Assembly: GCF_001096185.1 (NCBI RefSeq)
Contig: NZ_CRPU01000014.1
Location: 1 to 40,826 of the forward strand
Direction: 5' to 3'
DNA length: 40,826 bases
Source: Streptococcus pneumoniae
GTDB lineage: Bacteria; Bacillota; Bacilli; Lactobacillales; Streptococcaceae
Below are positions 24,489 through 33,303 of the stretch, piece after piece. Every line of letters begins with the position of its first letter. The stretch's first letter is position 1. The translations under genes were made by a program, and so were the position numbers. The notes under the pieces are model-generated. The model worked only from the letters and a program-made list of their open reading frames with translations. It was not told the DNA's origin and ran no database searches.

Positions 24489-25316
24489 ATGACGATTAAG
24501 GTAATTGCAACAGATATGGATGGGACCTTGCTGGATGCTAGAGGCCAACTTGATATCCCACGCTTGGAAAAGATTTTAGATCAGTTAGATCAAAGGGGTA
24601 TTCGTTTTGTCATCGCGACGGGCAATGAAATTCACCGCATGAGGCAGCTACTGGAGCACTTGGTCGATCGAGTGGTTCTGGTTGTTGCCAATGGTGCTCG
24701 TATTTTTGAAAATAATGAACTGATTCAGGCTCAAACTTGGGATGACGCCATTGTCGACAAGGCTTTGGCTCATTTCAAGGATCGAGCGTGTCAGGACCAG
24801 TTTGTTGTAACGGGGATGAAGGGTGGTTTCGTCAAGGAAGGTACGATTTTTACAGATCTTGAAAGTTTTATGACTCCAGAAATGATTGAAAAATTCTACC
24901 AACGGATGCAGTTTGTGGATAAGTTAACTTCTGACCTCTTTGGTGGTGTGCTCAAGATGAGTATGGTTGTTGGTGAGGAGCGTTTGAGTTCGGTCTTGGA
25001 AGAAATAAATGACCTCTTTGATGGCCGTGTTCGGGCTGTATCGAGTGGCTATGGTTGCATTGATATCCTCCAAGCTGGGATTCATAAAGCATGGGGCTTG
25101 GAAGAGTTACTCAAGCGTTGGGACTTGAACCCCCAACAAATCATGGCTTTTGGTGACAGTGAAAATGATGTTGAAATGCTGGAAATGGCTGGAATTGCCT
25201 ATGCGATGGAAAATGCTGATGATAAAGCCAAAGCTGTGGCGACTGCTCTAGCACCAGCTAACAGCCAAGGAGGAGTTTACCAAGTCTTGGAAAACTGGTT
25301 AGAAAAAGGAGAATGA
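24489..25316 (+). CDS. Cof-type HAD hydrolase
   Basis: A 275-residue haloacid dehalogenase-family phosphatase with a Cof-type (C2) cap. Motif I is ATDMDGTLLD (the first Asp forms the phospho-enzyme), motif II VIATGNE, and motif IV FGDSENDVEML. Such enzymes dephosphorylate sugar phosphates, flavin or nucleotide monophosphates; the substrate is not predictable. It is 21 bp after the CapA-like gene and 1 bp before the SGNH gene, in one operon. Confidence 0.9.
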   Translation: MTIKVIATDMDGTLLDARGQLDIPRLEKILDQLDQRGIRFVIATGNEIHRMRQLLEHLVDRVVLVVANGARIFENNELIQAQTWDDAIVDKALAHFKDRACQDQFVVTGMKGGFVKEGTIFTDLESFMTPEMIEKFYQRMQFVDKLTSDLFGGVLKMSMVVGEERLSSVLEEINDLFDGRVRAVSSGYGCIDILQAGIHKAWGLEELLKRWDLNPQQIMAFGDSENDVEMLEMAGIAYAMENADDKAKAVATALAPANSQGGVYQVLENWLEKGE

Positions 25317-25317
25317 A

Positions 25318-25965
25318 GTGGCAGTACAGTTATTAGAAAATTGGTTACTAAAGGAACAAGAAAAAATCCAAACCAAGTATCGTCACCTAAATCAGGTTTC
25401 TGTTGTAGAGCCAGATATTCTCTTTATTGGGGATTCCATTGTCGAATATTATCCTCTGCAGGAGTTGTTTGGGACTGCAAAGACAATTGTCAATCGAGAC
25501 ATTCGAGGTTATCAGACAGGGCTGTTACTTGAGAACCTCGATGCGCATCTGTACGGTGGGACGGTAGATAAAATTGTCCTTCTGATTGGAACAAATGATA
25601 TCGGAAAAGATGTGCCTGTGAATGAAGCTCTCAATAATCTCGAAGCTATCATACAGTCTATTGCTCGCGATTATCCATTGACAGAGATACACTTGCTTTC
25701 TATTTTGCCAGTCAATGAAGGAGAGGAGTACAAGCAGACAGTCTATATCCGCTCGAATGAAAAAATTCAGAACTGGAATCAAGCCTATCAAGAACTTACC
25801 TCTGCCTATATGCAGGTAGAATTTGTGCCAGTTTTTGATAGTTTGACAGACCAGGCAGGCCAACTCAAAAAAGACTATACAACTGATGGGCTGCACCTCA
25901 GTGTTGCCGGTTATCAGGTTTTGACCAAAGCTTTGAAAGACTATCTTTACGAAATAGCTAAATAA
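25318..25965 (+). CDS. SGNH/GDSL hydrolase (PAF-acetylhydrolase-like)
   Basis: A 215-residue esterase of the SGNH fold. Block I is ILFIGDSIVEYYP with nucleophile Ser40, block III is LIGTNDIGKD with the oxyanion Asn, and block V is TTDGLHLSVAGYQ with the Asp and His of the triad. It is similar to platelet-activating-factor acetylhydrolase-like proteins. There is no signal peptide, so it is cytosolic. The start is GTG at 25318, with AAAAAGGAG upstream inside the HAD gene end. Confidence 0.9.
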   Translation: MAVQLLENWLLKEQEKIQTKYRHLNQVSVVEPDILFIGDSIVEYYPLQELFGTAKTIVNRDIRGYQTGLLLENLDAHLYGGTVDKIVLLIGTNDIGKDVPVNEALNNLEAIIQSIARDYPLTEIHLLSILPVNEGEEYKQTVYIRSNEKIQNWNQAYQELTSAYMQVEFVPVFDSLTDQAGQLKKDYTTDGLHLSVAGYQVLTKALKDYLYEIAK

Positions 25966-26036
25966 TGTTAAATTTGAGCATAATATCTTGTAAAAAATTC
26001 TAAAATCCTTTAAAATAAAAAGTGACGGAGGAATTT

Positions 26037-26762
26037 ATGAATGTGAATCAAATTGTACGGATTATTCCTACTTTAAAAGTTAATAATAGAAAATTAAATG
26101 AAACATTTTATATTGAAACCCTTGGCATGAAGGCTTTGTTAGAAGAGTCGGCCTTTCTGTCACTAGGGGACCAAACAGGTCTTGAGAAGCTGGTTTTGGA
26201 AGAGGCACCAAGTATGCGTACTCGTAAGGTAGAGGGAAGAAAAAAACTGGCTAGATTGATTGTTAAGGTGGAAAATCCCTTGGAAATCGAAGGACTCTTA
26301 TCTAAAACAGATTCGATTCATCGATTATATAAAGGTCAAAATGGCTACGCTTTTGAAATTTTTTCACCAGAAGATGATTTGATTTTGATTCATGCAGAAG
26401 ATGATAGAGCAAGCCTAGTAGAAGTAGGAGAAAAGCCTGAATTTCAAACAGAGTTGGAATCAATTTCTTTAAGTAAATTTGAGATTTCTATGGAATTACA
26501 TCTCCCAACTGATGTCGATAGTTTCTTGGAGCCATCTGAAGTTGGAGAATCACTTGGTTTTATCCCAGCTCAGGGGCAAGATTTGACTGTGGACAATACG
26601 GTTACTTGGGACTTGTCTATGCTTAAGTTCTTGGTCAATGAACTAGATATAGCAAGTCTGCGCCAGAAATTTGAGTCTACTGAATATTTTATTCCTAAGT
26701 CTGAAAAATTCTTCCTTGGAAAAGATAGAAATAATGTTGAATTGTGGTTTGAAGAAGTATGA
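26037..26762 (+). CDS. cppA: CppA family protein
   Basis: A 241-residue protein with the CppA N-terminal (glyoxalase-like, VNQIVRIIPTLKVNNRKLNETFY) and C-terminal domains (SKFEISMELHLPTDVDSFLE, then IPKSEKFFLGKDRNNVELWFEEV). CppA was named as a putative proteinase degrading complement C3, but it lacks a signal peptide and a recognisable protease site; the fold resembles VOC metalloenzymes. I start at ATG 26037, after CGGAGGA, rather than a GTG five codons upstream. The stop overlaps the next gene by 4 bp. Confidence 0.88.
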   Translation: MNVNQIVRIIPTLKVNNRKLNETFYIETLGMKALLEESAFLSLGDQTGLEKLVLEEAPSMRTRKVEGRKKLARLIVKVENPLEIEGLLSKTDSIHRLYKGQNGYAFEIFSPEDDLILIHAEDDRASLVEVGEKPEFQTELESISLSKFEISMELHLPTDVDSFLEPSEVGESLGFIPAQGQDLTVDNTVTWDLSMLKFLVNELDIASLRQKFESTEYFIPKSEKFFLGKDRNNVELWFEEV

Positions 26763-27694
26763 AGTGGACCAAGATTATTAAAAAAATAGAAGAACAAATC
26801 GAGGCAGGGATTTATCCCGGAGCCTCTTTTGCGTATTTTAAGGACAATCAATGGACGGAGTTCTATATTGGCCAGAGTGACCCAAAGCAAGGCTTGCAGA
26901 CTGAGGTAGGACTATTTTATGACCTAGCTAGTGTCAGCAAGGTTGTTGGCGTTGGTACCGTTTTTACCTTCTTGTGGGAAAACGGTCAATTAGATATTGA
27001 CAGACCAGTAACCGATGTTTTAGCTGAGAGTGATTATCCAGACATCACTATTCGCCAGCTCTTGACTCACGCAACAGACCTTGATCCTTTTATTCCTAAT
27101 CGTGATCTTTTAACAGCACCTGAATTGAAGGAAGCTATGTTTCATCTCAATAGACGAAATCAGCCAGCCTTTCTTTATTCGGATGTCCATTTTTTACTTT
27201 TGGGCTTTATTTTGGAAAGAATCTTTAATCAAAACTTGGATGTGATTTTACAAGAACAAGTCTGGAAACCGTGGGGAATGACGGAAACCCAATTTGGACC
27301 TGTTGAGCTTGCTGTTCCAACCGTCAGAGGTGTCGAGGCAGGTCTAGTACATGATCCCAAGGCTCGTCTCCTGGGCAGACATGCAGGTAGTGCTGGTTTA
27401 TTTTCGACTGTAAAGGATTTACAAATCTTTTTAGAACACTATTTAGAGGATGATTTTGCAAGAGACTTAAGTCAAAATTTTTCTCCTTTGGATGATAAGG
27501 AACGTTCTTTGGCATGGAATTTGGAAGGAGATTGGCTAGACCATACGGGCTATACAGGTACCTTTATCATGTGGAATCGCCAGAAGCAAGAAGCGGCTAT
27601 TTTCCTATCGAATCGTACTTATGAGAAGGATGAGAGGGCTCAATGGATTTTAGACCGCAATCAAGTGATGGACTTGATTCGTAAAGAAGACTAA
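26759..27694 (+). CDS. Serine beta-lactamase/penicillin-binding-like hydrolase
   Basis: A 311-residue class C-type serine hydrolase. The catalytic Ser58-x-x-Lys61 is in LASVSKVV, the Tyr motif is FLYSDVHF, and the third box is LDHTGYTGT in place of KTG. This matches the 'serine hydrolase/beta-lactamase-related' esterase family, which is cytosolic and seldom a true resistance enzyme. It overlaps cppA by ATGA and lies 8 bp before the EamA transporter. Confidence 0.9.
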   Translation: MKWTKIIKKIEEQIEAGIYPGASFAYFKDNQWTEFYIGQSDPKQGLQTEVGLFYDLASVSKVVGVGTVFTFLWENGQLDIDRPVTDVLAESDYPDITIRQLLTHATDLDPFIPNRDLLTAPELKEAMFHLNRRNQPAFLYSDVHFLLLGFILERIFNQNLDVILQEQVWKPWGMTETQFGPVELAVPTVRGVEAGLVHDPKARLLGRHAGSAGLFSTVKDLQIFLEHYLEDDFARDLSQNFSPLDDKERSLAWNLEGDWLDHTGYTGTFIMWNRQKQEAAIFLSNRTYEKDERAQWILDRNQVMDLIRKED

Positions 27695-27702
27695 GGAGAG
27701 AC

Positions 27703-28599
27703 ATGTCAAACAGTTTAAAAGGGACTTTACTAACAGTTGTGGCTGGTATTGCTTGGGGTTTGTCAGGAACGAGTGGCCAATACCTGATGGCACACGGAAT
27801 TTCGGCTCTGGTTTTAACTAACTTACGACTTTTAATCGCCGGTGGGATTCTCATGTTCTTGGCTTATGCTACTGCAAAGGATAAAATGCTGGCCTTTTTA
27901 ACGGATAGAAAAAGTTTGCTGTCTCTTCTCATTTTTGCTCTAATTGGTCTATTCCTCAACCAATTCGCCTATCTAACTGCTATTCAGGAGACCAATGCAG
28001 GTACTGCAACAGTGCTTCAGTATGTTTGTCCTGTCGGAATTTTGATTTATAGCTGTATCAAGGATAAGGTGGCACCGACACTGGGAGAGATTATTTCCAT
28101 CATATTCGCCATTGGAGGGACCTTCCTGATCGCCACTCATGGGCAGTTGGACCAGTTATCCATGACACCTGCTGGACTGTTCTGGGGTCTCTTTTCTGCT
28201 CTGACTTACGCCCTGTATATCATTTTGCCCATAGCCTTGATTAAGAAGTGGGGGAGCAGTTTGGTCATTGGTATGGGAATGGTCATAGCAGGTTTAGTCG
28301 CCCTTCCTTTTACAGGGGTTCTACAGGCAACTATCCCAACCAGTCTTGATTTTCTCCTTGCTTTTGCAGGTATTATCCTTGTCGGGACTGTCTTTGCCTA
28401 TACAGCCTTTCTAAAAGGAGCCAGTCTGATTGGGCCGGTCAAGTCAAGTTTGTTGGCTTCAATTGAGCCAATATCGGCGGTTTTCTTTGCCTTTCTAATT
28501 ATGAATGAACAATTTTATCCCATTGATTTTCTTGGTATGGCAATGATATTGTTTGCTGTAACTCTGATTTCTTTGAAAGATTTACTCTTAGAAAAATAA
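27703..28599 (+). CDS. EamA/DMT superfamily transporter
   Basis: A 298-residue membrane protein with ten predicted spans made of two EamA repeats (first begins LTVVAGIAWGLSGTSGQYLM, second GLFWGLFSALTYALYIILP). Drug/metabolite transporters of this type export amino acids or other metabolites; the substrate is not readable. TAAGGAGAG precedes the start. It is the last gene of the operon that starts at 23142. Confidence 0.9.
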   Translation: MSNSLKGTLLTVVAGIAWGLSGTSGQYLMAHGISALVLTNLRLLIAGGILMFLAYATAKDKMLAFLTDRKSLLSLLIFALIGLFLNQFAYLTAIQETNAGTATVLQYVCPVGILIYSCIKDKVAPTLGEIISIIFAIGGTFLIATHGQLDQLSMTPAGLFWGLFSALTYALYIILPIALIKKWGSSLVIGMGMVIAGLVALPFTGVLQATIPTSLDFLLAFAGIILVGTVFAYTAFLKGASLIGPVKSSLLASIEPISAVFFAFLIMNEQFYPIDFLGMAMILFAVTLISLKDLLLEK

Positions 28600-28632
28600 A
28601 AAGACTCTTTGTCCGTGACAGAGAGTTTTTGC
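28597..28632. terminator. Bidirectional terminator EamA / gntR
   Basis: AAAAAGACTCTTTGTC and GACAGAGAGTTTTT arms around CGTG, between convergent genes. Confidence 0.8.
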
Positions 28633-28640
28633 ATAGTAAT

Positions 28641-29339
28641 CTAATTATTTTCAAGATAAAATTCAAAACGTTCGCCTACGTATTGACTTTTTACGTATTC
28701 AAAAGCAGTACCATCTTCTAGGTAGGAAACCTGGGTCAAACCAAGAATAGCGTGTCCTTTTTCAACCTCTAAGTAGTGGGCAATTTTTTCCTTAGCGAGA
28801 CGAGCATAAATAGTCTGCTGTGATTTACCAATACGGTAGCCATGTTTTTGTAGTGTTTGGAAGAAATGACTGGTGATTTCTTCTTTTTTAAAGTTCTTAA
28901 TGAATTTTTCAGGAATAGAAGCAACTTCATAAACTAGGGGAACTTGGTCGGCATAGCGAACACGTTCCATTCGGATAATATTCTCCGTTGGAGAGATTCC
29001 TAGCTTAGCAACTTCCTGCTCATTGGGAATAGTTTTTCTGTAGGAAATGAGCTGGCTAGAGGGAACTTTACCTTGAGACTTAACAATTTCAGTAAAACTA
29101 GTTGTCCCTCGCATCTTTTCTTGTACACGTGTACTAGAAACAAAGGTGCCACTTCCTACACGACGCTCTAAAACACCTTCTTCGACTAATAGAGATACGG
29201 CTTGGCGGAGGGTCATGCGACTGACCGCAAACTGCTCAGCTAAATCTCGTTCACTAGGGAGTCTTTCTCCAATAGCCCAACGGTGCTCGTCAATATCCTT
29301 TTTAATCTGATCGTGGATTTTCATATAAGCAGGTAGCAT
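28641..29339 (-). CDS. GntR/UTRA transcriptional regulator
   Basis: A 232-residue HutC-type repressor. The N-terminal winged helix (LPAYMKIHDQIKKDI, GERLPSERDLAEQFAVSRMTLRQAV, LERRVGSGTFV) binds DNA. The C-terminal UTRA domain (TSFTEIVKSQG, MERVRYADQVPLVYE, FEYVKSQYVGERFEFYLE) senses a small molecule, often a sugar phosphate. The target is unknown: no sugar operon is adjacent. I start at ATG 29339 (MLPAYMK); a GTG three codons upstream is possible. It is divergent from guaA, with a BOX repeat between. Confidence 0.9.
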   Translation of the reverse strand: MLPAYMKIHDQIKKDIDEHRWAIGERLPSERDLAEQFAVSRMTLRQAVSLLVEEGVLERRVGSGTFVSSTRVQEKMRGTTSFTEIVKSQGKVPSSQLISYRKTIPNEQEVAKLGISPTENIIRMERVRYADQVPLVYEVASIPEKFIKNFKKEEITSHFFQTLQKHGYRIGKSQQTIYARLAKEKIAHYLEVEKGHAILGLTQVSYLEDGTAFEYVKSQYVGERFEFYLENN

Positions 29340-29412
29340 ATTTTTCACTTCATTTCTATCTTTTCTCTATTGTACCCCAATAAACTAGAAAAAGTCAAAC
29401 TTCGCCTTGTTT

Positions 29413-29525
29413 ATACTCTTCGAAAAGCTCTTTAAACCACGTCAGCTCTATCTGCAACCTCAAAACAGTGTTTTGAGCAACCTGCGGCTAGCTTCCTAGT
29501 TTGCTCTTTGATTTTCATTGAGTAT
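29413..29525 (+). repeat. BOX element (A, partial B, C)
   Basis: It begins ATACTCTTCGAAAAGCTC (boxA), passes through a shortened boxB (ACCTCAAAACAGTGTTTTGAG) and ends with boxC (TTTGATTTTCATTGAGTAT). At 113 bp it is shorter than the complete copy at 22924. It lies about 70 bp upstream of guaA. Confidence 0.92.
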
Positions 29526-29593
29526 TAGTTGGTAATTCGCCCTTATTTGTGATAGAATATTGGAAAAGATATTTCTTTTGAGAAAGGAAAAAG

Positions 29594-31156
29594 ATGAGCA
29601 ACATTTCAACTGATTTGCAAGATGTAGAAAAAATCATCGTATTGGACTATGGTAGCCAGTACAACCAGCTGATTTCACGCCGTATCCGTGAGATTGGTGT
29701 TTTTTCAGAACTAAAAAGCCATAAAATTTCAGCTGCTGAAGTTCGTGAAATCAATCCTGTAGGAATTATCCTTTCAGGTGGTCCAAACTCTGTATACGAA
29801 GATGGTTCATTTGATATTGACCCAGAAATCTTCGAACTCGGAATTCCTATTTTGGGAATCTGTTATGGTATGCAGTTATTGACCCATAAACTTGGAGGAA
29901 AAGTTGTTCCTGCAGGTGATGCTGGAAATCGTGAATACGGTCAATCAACCCTAACACACACACCGTCAGAGCTTTTTGAATCAACACCTGATGAACAGAC
30001 TGTTTTGATGAGCCATGGTGATGCGGTTACTGAAATTCCTGCTGACTTTGTTCGTACAGGTACATCAGCTGACTGCCCATACGCAGCCATCGAAAACCCA
30101 GATAAACACATTTACGGTATCCAATTCCACCCAGAAGTTCGTCATTCTGTATACGGGAATGATATCCTTCGTAACTTTGCCCTTAACATTTGTAAGGCTA
30201 AAGGCGATTGGACAATGGATAACTTCATCGACATGCAGATCCAAAAAATCCGTGAAACAGTCGGTGACAAACGTGTCCTTCTTGGTCTATCAGGTGGAGT
30301 TGACTCTTCAGTTGTTGGAGTTCTTCTCCAAAAGGCTATTGGCGATCAATTGATCTGTATCTTCGTAGACCACGGTCTTCTTCGTAAAGGGGAAGCAGAC
30401 CAAGTTATGGACATGCTTGGTGGTAAGTTTGGTTTGAATATCGTCAAAGCAGACGCTGCAAAACGCTTTCTTGATAAACTTGCTGGCGTTTCTGACCCTG
30501 AACAAAAACGTAAAATCATCGGTAATGAATTTGTGTATGTTTTTGATGACGAAGCAAGCAAGCTCAAAGATGTGAAATTCCTTGCTCAAGGTACCTTATA
30601 TACAGACGTTATCGAGTCTGGTACGGATACTGCTCAAACTATCAAGTCACACCACAACGTGGGAGGGCTTCCAGAAGACATGCAGTTTGAATTGATCGAA
30701 CCACTCAACACTCTCTATAAAGACGAAGTTCGTGCCCTTGGTACAGAGCTTGGTATGCCAGACCATATCGTATGGCGCCAACCATTCCCAGGACCAGGAC
30801 TTGCGATCCGTGTCATGGGTGAAATCACTGAAGAGAAACTTGAAACTGTTCGTGAGTCAGACGCTATTCTTCGTGAAGAAATAGCTAAAGCAGGTCTTGA
30901 CCGTGATATTTGGCAATACTTCACTGTTAACACAGGAGTTCGTTCAGTTGGTGTTATGGGTGACGGTCGTACATATGACTACACAATTGCAATCCGTGCT
31001 ATCACTTCTATCGATGGTATGACTGCTGACTTTGCCAAAATTCCTTGGGATGTCCTTCAAAAAATCTCTGTTCGTATCGTAAATGAAGTAGATCACGTTA
31101 ACCGTATCGTCTACGATATTACAAGTAAACCACCTGCAACAGTAGAGTGGGAGTAA
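29594..31156 (+). CDS. guaA: GMP synthase (glutamine-hydrolysing)
   Basis: Converts XMP to GMP with glutamine and ATP. The 520-residue protein has the class I amidotransferase domain (nucleophile Cys90 in LGICYGMQL, His/Glu in QFHPEVRHS), the ATP-pyrophosphatase domain ([13 protein letters not shown]-loop) and the C-terminal dimer domain ending PATVEWE. AGAAAGGAAAA precedes the ATG. Its last codons form the target site of an island (direct repeat at 31139-31155). Confidence 0.97.
   Translation: MSNISTDLQDVEKIIVLDYGSQYNQLISRRIREIGVFSELKSHKISAAEVREINPVGIILSGGPNSVYEDGSFDIDPEIFELGIPILGICYGMQLLTHKLGGKVVPAGDAGNREYGQSTLTHTPSELFESTPDEQTVLMSHGDAVTEIPADFVRTGTSADCPYAAIENPDKHIYGIQFHPEVRHSVYGNDILRNFALNICKAKGDWTMDNFIDMQIQKIRETVGDKRVLLGLSGGVDSSVVGVLLQKAIGDQLICIFVDHGLLRKGEADQVMDMLGGKFGLNIVKADAAKRFLDKLAGVSDPEQKRKIIGNEFVYVFDDEASKLKDVKFLAQGTLYTDVIESGTDTAQTIKSHHNVGGLPEDMQFELIEPLNTLYKDEVRALGTELGMPDHIVWRQPFPGPGLAIRVMGEITEEKLETVRESDAILREEIAKAGLDRDIWQYFTVNTGVRSVGVMGDGRTYDYTIAIRAITSIDGMTADFAKIPWDVLQKISVRIVNEVDHVNRIVYDITSKPPATVEWE
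31139..31155 (+). repeat. guaA-end direct repeat (left att-like site)
   Basis: ACAGTAGAGTGGGAGTA at the 3' end of guaA. It recurs with one change (ACAGTTGAGTGGGAGTA) at 33860-33876, bracketing the restriction-modification genes. The guaA 3' end is a known integration site for genomic islands. Confidence 0.75.
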
Positions 31157-31169
31157 GAAAAATTACAAT

Positions 31170-31206
31170 AAAAAGGCTTTGAAATCAATGTTTCAGAGCC
31201 TTTAAT
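31170..31206 (+). terminator. Hairpin after guaA
   Basis: AAAGGCTTTGAAA and TTTCAGAGCCTTT arms around a short loop. The trailing tract (TTTAATTAAAT) is weak, so some read-through into the endonuclease gene is possible. Confidence 0.7.
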
Positions 31207-31247
31207 TAAATAATCGCAAACAATTCGCAAACAAAGGAGCTGAGTAA

Positions 31248-32078
31248 ATGACACCTTATACAGATAAAATAATTGATACTATTGCTAAGTATTTACCAAA
31301 AAATGAAAATGAATGGGAACTCGTTGGTTTTATAAACAAAAAGAAGGAAATCTACACGTTTGGGAGTGATTCAAAGATTATAGGTAGATTGTTTGAAGTT
31401 ATAGCTTTTGAAGCATTGCAACGTTCAGCCAATGAATTGGGCTATACTTTACATGAATCTGAAAAACAAACTGTATACCCTGATTTTTATTTTAAAAAGC
31501 AAGATGGGCGAAAAATTGCCATCGATATAAAAACTACTTACAGAAGAAGCGAAAATACGAAATTTGGCTTTACTGGAGGTAGTTTTACAAGTTTTATGAG
31601 AAATGGAACAAAGAATATTGTAGGTCATTACTCTGATTATGACGGTCATTATATTTTAGGTGTTGTCTATACTCGAGAGACGAAACCAACTACTGGAAAA
31701 GTTAATTTTGAGAAATTAGATTCTATAATTCCTGCATATAAAAATATAGAAATGTTTGTTCAAGAAAAGTATAGAATATGTGGTGATAAGAAAGGTAGTG
31801 GAAATACCGATAATATTGGAACAATTACTTCAACATCCATTAAGCCTTTTGTTTATGGTGCAGGCCCTTTCTCCGTTTTAGGAGATGATGTGTTTAAAGA
31901 TTATTGGAAACATTACCCAAGATATACTGATACCCAAAGGGGAAAACAATCTTTATATAATAATCTTGAAGGATATTTTGATTGGCTTTCTAAAACAGAT
32001 GAACCTAAATCGCTAGAATTAAAACAATTATATTCAGATTATCTATCTCAGTACGAGGAAACATTTGATAAAAAATAG
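31248..32078 (+). CDS. EcoRV-like type II restriction endonuclease
   Basis: A 276-residue protein closely resembling EcoRV, which cuts GATATC leaving blunt ends. The catalytic set is in place: Glu50 (LFEV), Asp79 (YPDF), Asp93 and Lys95 (AIDIKTTY). EcoRV's GG-TSF-RN-TKNIV stretch is matched by GGSFTSFMRNGTKNIV. The DNA-reading R-loop is GSGNT (183-187), identical to EcoRV 182-186, so the same target is likely. The C-terminal DYWKHY and YNNL blocks also match; about 25 extra residues follow at the end. AAAGGAGC precedes the ATG. No strong promoter is seen, so it may depend on guaA read-through or a weak promoter. The adjacent gene is the matching methylase. Confidence 0.93.
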   Translation: MTPYTDKIIDTIAKYLPKNENEWELVGFINKKKEIYTFGSDSKIIGRLFEVIAFEALQRSANELGYTLHESEKQTVYPDFYFKKQDGRKIAIDIKTTYRRSENTKFGFTGGSFTSFMRNGTKNIVGHYSDYDGHYILGVVYTRETKPTTGKVNFEKLDSIIPAYKNIEMFVQEKYRICGDKKGSGNTDNIGTITSTSIKPFVYGAGPFSVLGDDVFKDYWKHYPRYTDTQRGKQSLYNNLEGYFDWLSKTDEPKSLELKQLYSDYLSQYEETFDKK

Positions 32079-32098
32079 AGCAGTTCGCTCTATTTTTT
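32070..32098. terminator. Bidirectional terminator between endonuclease and methylase
   Basis: AAAAAATAGAGC (32070-32081) and GCTCTATTTTTT (32087-32098), perfect 12-bp stem with a 5-nt loop between the convergent genes. Confidence 0.87.
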
Positions 32099-33011
32099 AT
32101 ATTTCAAAAAGGCTAATTTGCTCCTGTTCAAAATGAACTTCTTCTAAATTCAAATTTTGTTCACTTATTACTAAAGCCTCTATCATTTTATTTCGATTAG
32201 ATTCTTTTGCTCCTAAGTGATAAAAATGTTCAGTAGTCAATAACTTCCCGTCGTTCCATTTTTCCATATGTGTATTTTTTCTGTATTGATTTTCGTACCA
32301 CATACTAAAGGCGTATCCTGCTTTTCCTTTTTGAGTAAGTTCTGCGAGTAATGTCGCGTATTCTTCACTCCAAGAATCATAATATCCATCATATCGATCA
32401 ATGTACGGAGGGTCTAAATAAACAAAGTCATTTTCTCCCATCATCTCAAATGCTTTAGTGAAAGGAATACAGATAAATTCCCAATCTTTACCCTTCATTA
32501 TTTTTTCAATCCATGAAACTTGATTTACAATTTTTGTAATCAATGCTTTTTGAAATCTCTCTGGTTTTCGTCCAAAAGGAACATTATAATTACCTTTATT
32601 ATTAAAACGTATCATTCCATTAAAATTGGAACGTTGTAAAAATAAAAAATCTAAAGAGCTATGTTCTTTATTAAATCTATCTCTAACTTCATAGTAATAA
32701 GATGTCTTATCAGCCGGAGTTCTAGATAATTTAGTTGCTTCATTTTCTAAAAAAGTTCTAACTGTTTGAGCAGTAATCTTCTTTGATTGAATATCTTTGT
32801 AAAATTGAATGATATAGGGATTGGTGTCACTAAAAATAGCCTTCTGTGGTTCTAAATTAAAACCTACTACACCAGATCCCATAAATGGTTCAAAGTATGT
32901 TCCTTTACCATCCCACTTTATTGATTCAGCAATAAATGGAACTAATTTAGTTTTTATTCCTTGGATTTTAATAGGTGGTACTTTAGGTGTGATAATTTTT
33001 TTAGGTAACAA
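32097..33011 (-). CDS. Adenine-N6 DNA methyltransferase, M.EcoRV-like
   Basis: A 304-residue Dam-like (D12 class, alpha) methyltransferase. The start region VPPIKIQGIKTKLVPFI is very close to M.EcoRV as I recall it. Motif I for AdoMet is EPFMGSGVVGFN (41-52) and the catalytic motif IV is DPPY (200-203). Also similar are DFLFLQRSNFNGMIRFNNKGNYNVPF and EHFYHLGAKESNRNKMIEAL. It should methylate adenine in GATATC and protect the host from the neighbouring endonuclease. The start is TTG (33009-33011), with GGGGAGG upstream. Promoters of its own lie at 33044-33074 and, stronger, at 33240-33268. Confidence 0.93.
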   Translation of the reverse strand: MLPKKIITPKVPPIKIQGIKTKLVPFIAESIKWDGKGTYFEPFMGSGVVGFNLEPQKAIFSDTNPYIIQFYKDIQSKKITAQTVRTFLENEATKLSRTPADKTSYYYEVRDRFNKEHSSLDFLFLQRSNFNGMIRFNNKGNYNVPFGRKPERFQKALITKIVNQVSWIEKIMKGKDWEFICIPFTKAFEMMGENDFVYLDPPYIDRYDGYYDSWSEEYATLLAELTQKGKAGYAFSMWYENQYRKNTHMEKWNDGKLLTTEHFYHLGAKESNRNKMIEALVISEQNLNLEEVHFEQEQISLFEI

Positions 33012-33036
33012 TTGTAATTTTCCTCCCCTACTATAT

Positions 33037-33074
33037 GTATTCTATTATAGCATTTTTTATACTTTTTTCTTCAA
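33037..33074 (-). promoter_or_regulatory. Proximal methylase promoter
   Basis: On the minus strand TGCTATAAT gives an extended -10 (TATAAT at 33049-33044). A possible -35 is TTGAAG with 19-bp spacing. The predicted start is about 26 nt before the TTG codon. Confidence 0.55.
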
Positions 33075-33081
33075 AAACTGA

Positions 33082-33189
33082 TTATAAACTTCTCCTCTTC
33101 CTAAAATGTAAAGTTAAACGCATAAAATATTTAACACTACAAAAAATAGTCAAATAAATGTATTCTGCATTAAAAATTGATCTAACCAT
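33082..33189 (-). CDS. Small cationic/hydrophobic ORF upstream of methylase
   Basis: A 35-codon frame (MVRSIFNAEYIYLTIFC..., ending FRKRRSL) with AAGAAGG 7 nt upstream. It starts about 44 nt after the predicted start of the consensus promoter at 33240-33268. It has an aromatic/hydrophobic centre and a strongly basic end. No family is recognised; it may be real or chance. Confidence 0.3.
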   Translation of the reverse strand: MVRSIFNAEYIYLTIFCSVKYFMRLTLHFRKRRSL

Positions 33190-33230
33190 TGTTGAACCTT
33201 CTTTATATAATTTCAGTGTTGTAATTCATT

Positions 33231-33268
33231 CACGACACTATTATAAAATAAGTGTCGTGTTTTGTCAA
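33231..33268 (-). promoter_or_regulatory. Consensus promoter with perfect palindromic operator
   Basis: On the minus strand TTGACA (33268-33263), exactly 17 bp, TATAAT (33245-33240): a perfect sigma-A promoter. Arms CACGACACT (33231-33239) and AGTGTCGTG (33251-33259) flank the -10 symmetrically. A third related half-site AGTGTTG is at 33215-33221. This is the layout of a tightly repressed promoter, probably controlling the small ORF and methylase. Confidence 0.75.
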
Positions 33269-33303
33269 CGCTTGAAGTTGGAATAAAAAAATAGGCTTGA
33301 AGC

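Noticed and set aside
29413-29525. Possible riboswitch upstream of guaA
   Set aside because: The sequence is a BOX repeat, and no purine-riboswitch core is visible.
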